From contig CAYZZW010000009.1 in NCBI GenBank assembly GCA_964482955.1, positions 7,984-71,983 of the forward strand: a stretch of 64,000 nt of DNA. The letters run 5' to 3'. Within the stretch, counting starts at the first letter, position 1; every line of letters starts with the position of its first letter. The notes below the pieces were generated by a model. That model did no database searches. It was not told the origin of the DNA and saw nothing but the letters and a program-made list of their open reading frames with translations. Below are positions 60,701-64,000 of this stretch, one piece after another. The position numbers and the translations under genes were made by a program. This stretch comes from JAPLSN01 sp964482955. GTDB lineage: Bacteria > Spirochaetota > Spirochaetia > Treponematales > UBA12059.

Positions 60701-61535
60701 CCATGCCGCGTTCGTTTCAAGCAGCGGCGCGCTCCTGTACTGCAAGTCCACCGCGGGAGGAGCTTCGTGGGGTTCGGCCGTACAGATCACCGCGACGGGC
60801 GAATTGTCCATTTCCGAAAAACCGGCGATAGCCGTGTACGGAGAAGGTGCCACCGCCACGGTACACCTGGCGTGGAGAAAAGCTTCTGCCGATAACGGAG
60901 TATTCTACGCGTATTCAACCGACGGCGGGGCTACGTTCTCGTCGCCGGTAACTCTGGCGACGAGCGGAACCGTCACCTACGGTCCTCCTTCGATGTCATT
61001 GGCCGGATTCTGCAATATCTCCTTCGCTTCATCGACAGGTATACTGTATTATCGGGCGCGACACGTACAAACGGGCGCCGCCATAGCGTCGACTCCAGCA
61101 GGGTCGGGATTCACGTTGTTGCCAGCGATTGGCTCGACCCTTCCGCCTTTGACCGGAGACGATTTGGTTTCGATCGTGTGCAAGACGACGGGAGGGGCTT
61201 TGGCCAGCCGCTACACCACGGACAAAGGCGCGACCTGGACGAGTGGGACGGTCTTGACGAGTCCCGCCGCTACACAGGCCGCAGTGGCGGCGACCAGGTA
61301 CATGAGCGGAATGCTGTTTACGGATAAGTACTCGGTCGTCCACTACGATACGGCCCTCGGGTTGCGCATCTCGTCCTCCCGGGACGGCGTGACGTGGTAC
61401 ACGTACACGTTAAACACCCAAACCGCGATAGACCAAATGCTATCCGTGACGATGAGGGACCAATATGCCTACATCGCCTACTATGACAGCACTAACCAGA
61501 AACTCAAGTTCATCCGGGCGATCGTGAATTTCTGA
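57753..61535 (+). CDS. Large lipoprotein with Ig-like repeats and C-terminal BNR-type region
   Basis: 1260 residues. The lipobox LLLSC (Cys22) is followed by a helical linker, a bacterial-repeat-type domain (GSHVFGSWEQVSGTGTVVF) and a Big_5/SbsA-like Ig domain (SITIFFTKVMDTDTINKSTVQLIW...LASNKIYRIKV). Several Ig-like repeats with DTASPTLVSY, DASPPTASI and DNTPPVVSLTSPASGSSVAG boundaries follow. The C-terminal 350 residues carry BNR/sialidase-type bladed repeats (TTNGGSSWTDC, YSTDGGATFSSP, TTDKGATWTSG). It probably displays a long rod with a propeller at the tip. It is poorer in GC than neighbours from about 58.1 kb. It is translationally close to the barrel/transglutaminase gene and ends at a strong terminator. 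Confidence 0.88.
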   Translation: MTPKRLAPFAAAAALTTLLLSCPQAIDDEFQKTIEDEVAAANAEPRRVTVTSDGNGITTPNAGADVKDGIPFELSATAFGSHVFGSWEQVSGTGTVVFERPNAEVTKARVKGGDAVIRANFTARPKVDYSTPFGTDRYTNSSITIFFTKVMDTDTINKSTVQLIWQDNTLVEGTVEYDGVSRIARFIPDDDLASNKIYRIKVLRTACDSQGVMMEDDYQNSFSTGNGRDDDPPNLSYKYNVTNPSAVASRTIHFSEIDASDGSGIDPVLRVVEIVGAQEYTCDLALNTDFDYELQGDEGTRSLKLVAIDSVGNPSTNSPASVILDCTAPDGTFAINDGANNPRDYINSTSVTLASSLSDGAGVGMAGAEMSWSADNGVTWTTYESYASARAITLPGLDGARMILLRVRDSLGNERQFEDGIALDRVAPTVTNFKLDSGAAYSTDLTLNASYVASDGSGVGLEQMRFSQNGGSSWSPWESFATSKAFAAASEGALDVRFEVRDKAGNTCAAPGSAAIFVDTASPTLVSYAINGSAEYTPSISVTVSSTITDPNGASGSGIKQICFSNNGSTWTAWESFVGGALSKPYDLLTGDGTKKVYIRVQDNAGNLSSTSDSIILDASPPTASITSIPNTSAPDPNYVRGTRIVNADASDARGIEKVEFYIGGTLRGTDTTSPYAFSWDTTSYTTGTSYTVYVKSYDVAGNITTSSTWSRTVDNVPPDAASISNITYLGSNANYIKGTPNISATANDVVGMARVDFFVDGTDIASDLTAAYSCTWNSTTVSDGELDFYCVAVDKAGNMTQSTSVLRTIDNTPPVVSLTSPASGSSVAGPTVTCEATATDANIEKVSFDSSGAIATDTTSPYSATWNVTALAEGSRNVVATAYDFAGNYAQSLAPVTVDNYAIAYSQTLTDGGTVPGSANYGNFSSIAAYSSSILYIAYLDATNSDIDMKKTTNGGSSWTDCPSISISGRKVAIDVDTGNMVHAAFVSSSGALLYCKSTAGGASWGSAVQITATGELSISEKPAIAVYGEGATATVHLAWRKASADNGVFYAYSTDGGATFSSPVTLATSGTVTYGPPSMSLAGFCNISFASSTGILYYRARHVQTGAAIASTPAGSGFTLLPAIGSTLPPLTGDDLVSIVCKTTGGALASRYTTDKGATWTSGTVLTSPAATQAAVAATRYMSGMLFTDKYSVVHYDTALGLRISSSRDGVTWYTYTLNTQTAIDQMLSVTMRDQYAYIAYYDSTNQKLKFIRAIVNF

Positions 61536-61563
61536 TACCGAGAACCGATAGCAACTAAGCAAA

Positions 61564-61592
61564 GGGCTGCCCGGCATGGGCAGCCCATTTTT
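61564..61592 (+). terminator. Rho-independent terminator of the Ig-repeat lipoprotein gene
   Basis: GGGCTGCC/GGCAGCCC 8-bp stem with a 7-nt loop, followed by ATTTTTAT. Confidence 0.8.
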
Positions 61593-61701
61593 ATGGATGT
61601 ATGGTCGAATCGTACTATTTCAGTATCCGTTTCTTTCCCTTGCGGACCGGCCGCTTCCGGTGTACCATGACCCACCACATCAAAGGCTACCGGAGGTCTT
61701 C

Positions 61702-62151
61702 ATGGCCATCGAACGGACGTTCGCCATGCTCAAGCCAGGCATCGTGCAGAGAAGGCTCGTGGGTTCGGTCCTCGAGCGCATCGAGCTCAAGGGATTCCGG
61801 ATCGTCGCGCTCAAGTTCATGATGATCCCGCGCGATCTGGCCGAGCGCCACTACGGCGAACACAAGGGCAAGGGCTTTTACGACGATCTCATCCGCTACA
61901 TCACGAGCGGCCCCGTCGTCGCCATGGTCCTGCAGGGCGAATCGTCGATCGCCTCGCTCAGGCGGCTCTGCGGCGCCACGAAGGTGGAAGAGGCGATGCC
62001 CGGCACGATCCGCGGCGACTTCGCCATGCACACGGACATGAACATCATCCATGCCTCCGATTCCCCGGCGAGCGCCGAGCGCGAGATCGGCCTCTTCTTC
62101 AAGCCGGACGAGATCTTCGCGTGGAGCGACGGGAACGACGCCTGGATTTGA
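61702..62151 (+). CDS. ndk: Nucleoside-diphosphate kinase
   Basis: 149 residues from the ATG at 61702 behind CGGAGG. It transfers the gamma-phosphate between NTPs and NDPs through a phospho-His. Hallmarks are AIERTFAMLKPGIVQRRLVG, FRIVALKFMMIPRDLAERHYGEHKGKGFYDDLIRYITSGPVVAMVLQGE, PGTIRGDFA and the catalytic His117 in NIIHASDSP, followed by EREIGLFF. TACCAT about 30 nt upstream is a likely -10 element. It is monocistronic between a terminator and gpsA. Confidence 0.96.
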   Translation: MAIERTFAMLKPGIVQRRLVGSVLERIELKGFRIVALKFMMIPRDLAERHYGEHKGKGFYDDLIRYITSGPVVAMVLQGESSIASLRRLCGATKVEEAMPGTIRGDFAMHTDMNIIHASDSPASAEREIGLFFKPDEIFAWSDGNDAWI

Positions 62152-62281
62152 TTCCATCCGCGGGCGATGACAGACGCGTCGTTTCCCGCTACAATTTTAT
62201 CGTGAACGCCGCGCCGCTTCGGAGCGCCGCGGCCTTCGCGCATGCTTCCCGACAAAAGCGGGAGTCGAAAGGTAGGGATCG

Positions 62282-63334
62282 ATGGCCGACATCGGCGTGA
62301 TCGGAGCGGGCGCGTGGGGCACCGCGGCCGCCAAGCTGCTCGCGGAAAACGGAAACGACGTGACGCTCTGGTGCCTCGAGCCGGAACTGGCCGAGGCGGT
62401 GAACGTTGCCCACGAAAACAAGCTGTACTTGCCGGGCGTGATCCTGCCCGAGCGCGTCAAGGCGACGACGGACCCGCTCGAAGCGGCGAACGGCCGCGAC
62501 GTGATCGTGCTGGCGGTGCCGTCCCTCTTTCTGCTCGGAGTCGTCAGGCGCATCCTGACGGCGCCCAACGTCATGGAAGGCAAGTCGCTCATCGCCGTGC
62601 TCACGAAGGGCTTCATCCCCACGCAGCGCGGCCCGCGCCTCATCGTGGAAACGCTCGAAGACCACCTGCCGGGTTTCTTCCGCGGCAACATCGTCTACGT
62701 CTCGGGCCCGAGCCACGCGGAGGAAGTGTCGCGCGGCTTCGTGACCGGGCTCATCGCCGCGTCGGAAAACGGCCGCAACGCCATCCGCGTGCGCGAGCTC
62801 TTCAAGTCGAAGCGCATGCTCGTGTTCCCCTCGCTCGACGTGGTCGGCGTGCAGATCTGCGCCGCCGTTAAGAACGTCATCGCCATCGCGTTCGGTATGC
62901 TCGACGCCGTGAAGGCGACGAGCGAAGTCTTCGGCGACAACACGGAATCCTTGTTGCTCGCGGCGGGCCTCAACGAAATCCAGGCGCTCGGCGCCGCCCT
63001 CGGCTCGACGCACCCGGAAACCTTCACGTCAATCTCCGGCGTCGGGGACCTGGACGTGACCTGCCGCTCGGTGCACGGCCGCAACCGGCGCTTCGGCCGC
63101 GAGATCGTCGAGAAGGACATCCTCGCGAAGTTCAAAGGGATCGACGACCTCATCGAGCGCATCCGCGAAGTCGGTTACCTGCCGGAAGGCGTCGTGGCCT
63201 GCAAGTACGCGATGTCGCTCGCGGCGGAGCGCAAGGTGTCCATGCCGATCGCGAACGGCGTGTTCCGCATTTTGGACAAGGCAATATCGCCCCGCGAATT
63301 CCTCGAGGAATTCGTGGGCAATCTCGCGGGCTGA
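62282..63334 (+). CDS. gpsA: Glycerol-3-phosphate dehydrogenase [NAD(P)+]
   Basis: 350 residues. Reduces DHAP to sn-glycerol-3-phosphate for phospholipid synthesis. The Rossmann motif GAGAWGTAA starts at residue 8; other motifs are VLAVPS, the KGF in VLTKGFIPT, VYVSGPSHAEEVSRGF, the catalytic Lys in CAAVKNVIAIAFG, GVGDLDVTCRSVHGRNRRFG and the C-terminal VSMPIANGVFRIL. TACAAT lies about 85 nt upstream of the start. GGTAGGG precedes the ATG. The pathway would also link to glucosylglycerate-type osmolyte chemistry only indirectly. Confidence 0.95.
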   Translation: MADIGVIGAGAWGTAAAKLLAENGNDVTLWCLEPELAEAVNVAHENKLYLPGVILPERVKATTDPLEAANGRDVIVLAVPSLFLLGVVRRILTAPNVMEGKSLIAVLTKGFIPTQRGPRLIVETLEDHLPGFFRGNIVYVSGPSHAEEVSRGFVTGLIAASENGRNAIRVRELFKSKRMLVFPSLDVVGVQICAAVKNVIAIAFGMLDAVKATSEVFGDNTESLLLAAGLNEIQALGAALGSTHPETFTSISGVGDLDVTCRSVHGRNRRFGREIVEKDILAKFKGIDDLIERIREVGYLPEGVVACKYAMSLAAERKVSMPIANGVFRILDKAISPREFLEEFVGNLAG

Positions 63335-63355
63335 CGCGATACGGAGGGAAACGCG

Positions 63356-63982
63356 ATGTCGTACCGGTTTTCGATCCAGATGAACGCGATGGAGGATCGC
63401 CTCGAGCGCCTCATCGCCGAGCGCCTCAAGCCCGAGGCCGACAAGGAAGAGATCGACTCGAAGATCTGGGACCTCTTCGGAGAGACCTGGGCCATCATGT
63501 TCACGGATCTGTCCGGCTTCTCCCGCGGCGTCGCGGAATACGGCATCGTCCACTTCCTGCAGACGATCTACGAATCGCAGCGGCTTCTCGTGCCCATCAT
63601 CGAGGCGCACAACGGCATCCTCCTCAAGATCGAGGGCGATTCATTCATGGTGATCTTCCGTTCGCCCGCGAAAGCGGTCGAGTGCGCCATCGCCATGAAC
63701 AAGGTGCTGAAGAAGTACAACGCCTCGAAGCAGGACATCGAGCAGGTGCTCCTGTGCCTCGGCATCGGCTACGGCAAGATGCTCCGCATCGGGGATTCGG
63801 ACGTCTTCGGCGCGCAGGTGAACGCCGCGAGCAAATTGGGCGAGGACACCGCCAAGGCCTACGAGATCCTCCTCACGGGCGAGGCGCTCGAAGCCGTCGG
63901 CCCGAACGCCTACAAGGCGACGAAGCTCGACGAGGCTCCCCCGGGCGCCACCGCCGCCTACAAACTCCTGTACGACTTCTAG
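63356..63982 (+). CDS. Class III adenylate cyclase domain protein
   Basis: 208 residues. The cyclase homology domain has the first metal Asp51 in FTDLSGFSRG, Lys91 and Asp95 in KIEGDSFMVIF, and Asp149, Gly and Asn156 in DVFGAQVNAASKLG. Lys91 and Asp149 are the residues that select adenine. The transition-state Arg four residues after Asn156 is Lys160, a conservative change that may lower or alter activity. There is no membrane or sensor domain; the short N-terminal helix may drive dimerisation. GGAGGG precedes the ATG. The cNMP-binding proteins at 25.2-26.9 kb are possible effectors. Confidence 0.85.
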   Translation: MSYRFSIQMNAMEDRLERLIAERLKPEADKEEIDSKIWDLFGETWAIMFTDLSGFSRGVAEYGIVHFLQTIYESQRLLVPIIEAHNGILLKIEGDSFMVIFRSPAKAVECAIAMNKVLKKYNASKQDIEQVLLCLGIGYGKMLRIGDSDVFGAQVNAASKLGEDTAKAYEILLTGEALEAVGPNAYKATKLDEAPPGATAAYKLLYDF

Positions 63983-64000
63983 TAGAAAACACGAACACGA

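Noticed and set aside
1..64000. tRNA or rRNA genes
   Set aside because: No T-arm-like GGTTCGAATCC with a compatible cloverleaf and no rRNA core words were seen in intergenic DNA.

Overview
The window is about 64 kb of dense, very GC-rich bacterial DNA. I infer a high-GC spirochaete-type organism, probably Spirochaetales or Treponema-like. The reasons are the cyclic-nucleotide-binding/TPR protein paired with a Crp-like regulator, many lipoproteins with LxSC-type lipoboxes, the form of the chemoreceptor signalling tip, and the mixture of conserved treponemal-type hypotheticals. No rRNA or tRNA is present, so the phylum is an inference.

Layout. 0-9.7 kb: the N-terminal part of dnaE (minus), a small unknown gene, dxs, a membrane iron-sulfur protein behind a consensus sigma-54 promoter, an unknown soluble protein, a chemoreceptor and asnA. 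asnA has a transcription-attenuation leader with an Asn-rich leader peptide. 10-20.4 kb: a creB-creC-creD-like two-component locus, a 287-bp element with terminal inverted repeats, ridA, a second kinase/regulator pair, rlmB and a large LamG/GLUG lipoprotein. 20.4-29.2 kb: a cytidylate-kinase-like/BON protein, an EamA transporter, a GNAT enzyme, an amidohydrolase, two cyclic-nucleotide-binding proteins, aroB and aroC. 29.2-33.1 kb: repeats, then a promoter, a ykkC-class riboswitch, an intrinsic terminator and a three-gene ABC-2 exporter operon. 33.1-41.6 kb: a GNAT enzyme, a degenerate M20-like peptidase, a GpgS-like synthase, a HAD hydrolase, two glycosyltransferases and a GH13 sucrose-phosphorylase-like enzyme, which together look like a glucosylglycerate compatible-solute locus. 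41.7-50.7 kb: adk, then an alpha-2-macroglobulin lipoprotein with its thioester motif, followed by penicillin-binding protein 1C. 50.8-61.5 kb: envelope proteins (an alpha/beta-hydrolase without its Ser nucleophile, lipoproteins, a DUF6765-like protein, an amidohydrolase without HxH, a barrel/transglutaminase/TPR protein and an Ig-repeat lipoprotein). 61.7-64 kb: ndk, gpsA and a class III adenylate cyclase.

Regulation is the most interesting layer. Several start codons sit 6-9 nt (most often exactly 7) after a -10-like hexamer without a Shine-Dalgarno, which suggests leaderless mRNAs. Two structured 5' leaders (the Asn attenuator and the ykkC riboswitch) are readable. Two dispersed intergenic repeat families are present. 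One is a CACGAAG-rich element with terminal inverted repeats. The other carries a 71-nt hairpin whose two copies differ by a compensatory base-pair change. Adenylate cyclase and two cyclic-nucleotide-binding proteins in one window point to cAMP signalling.
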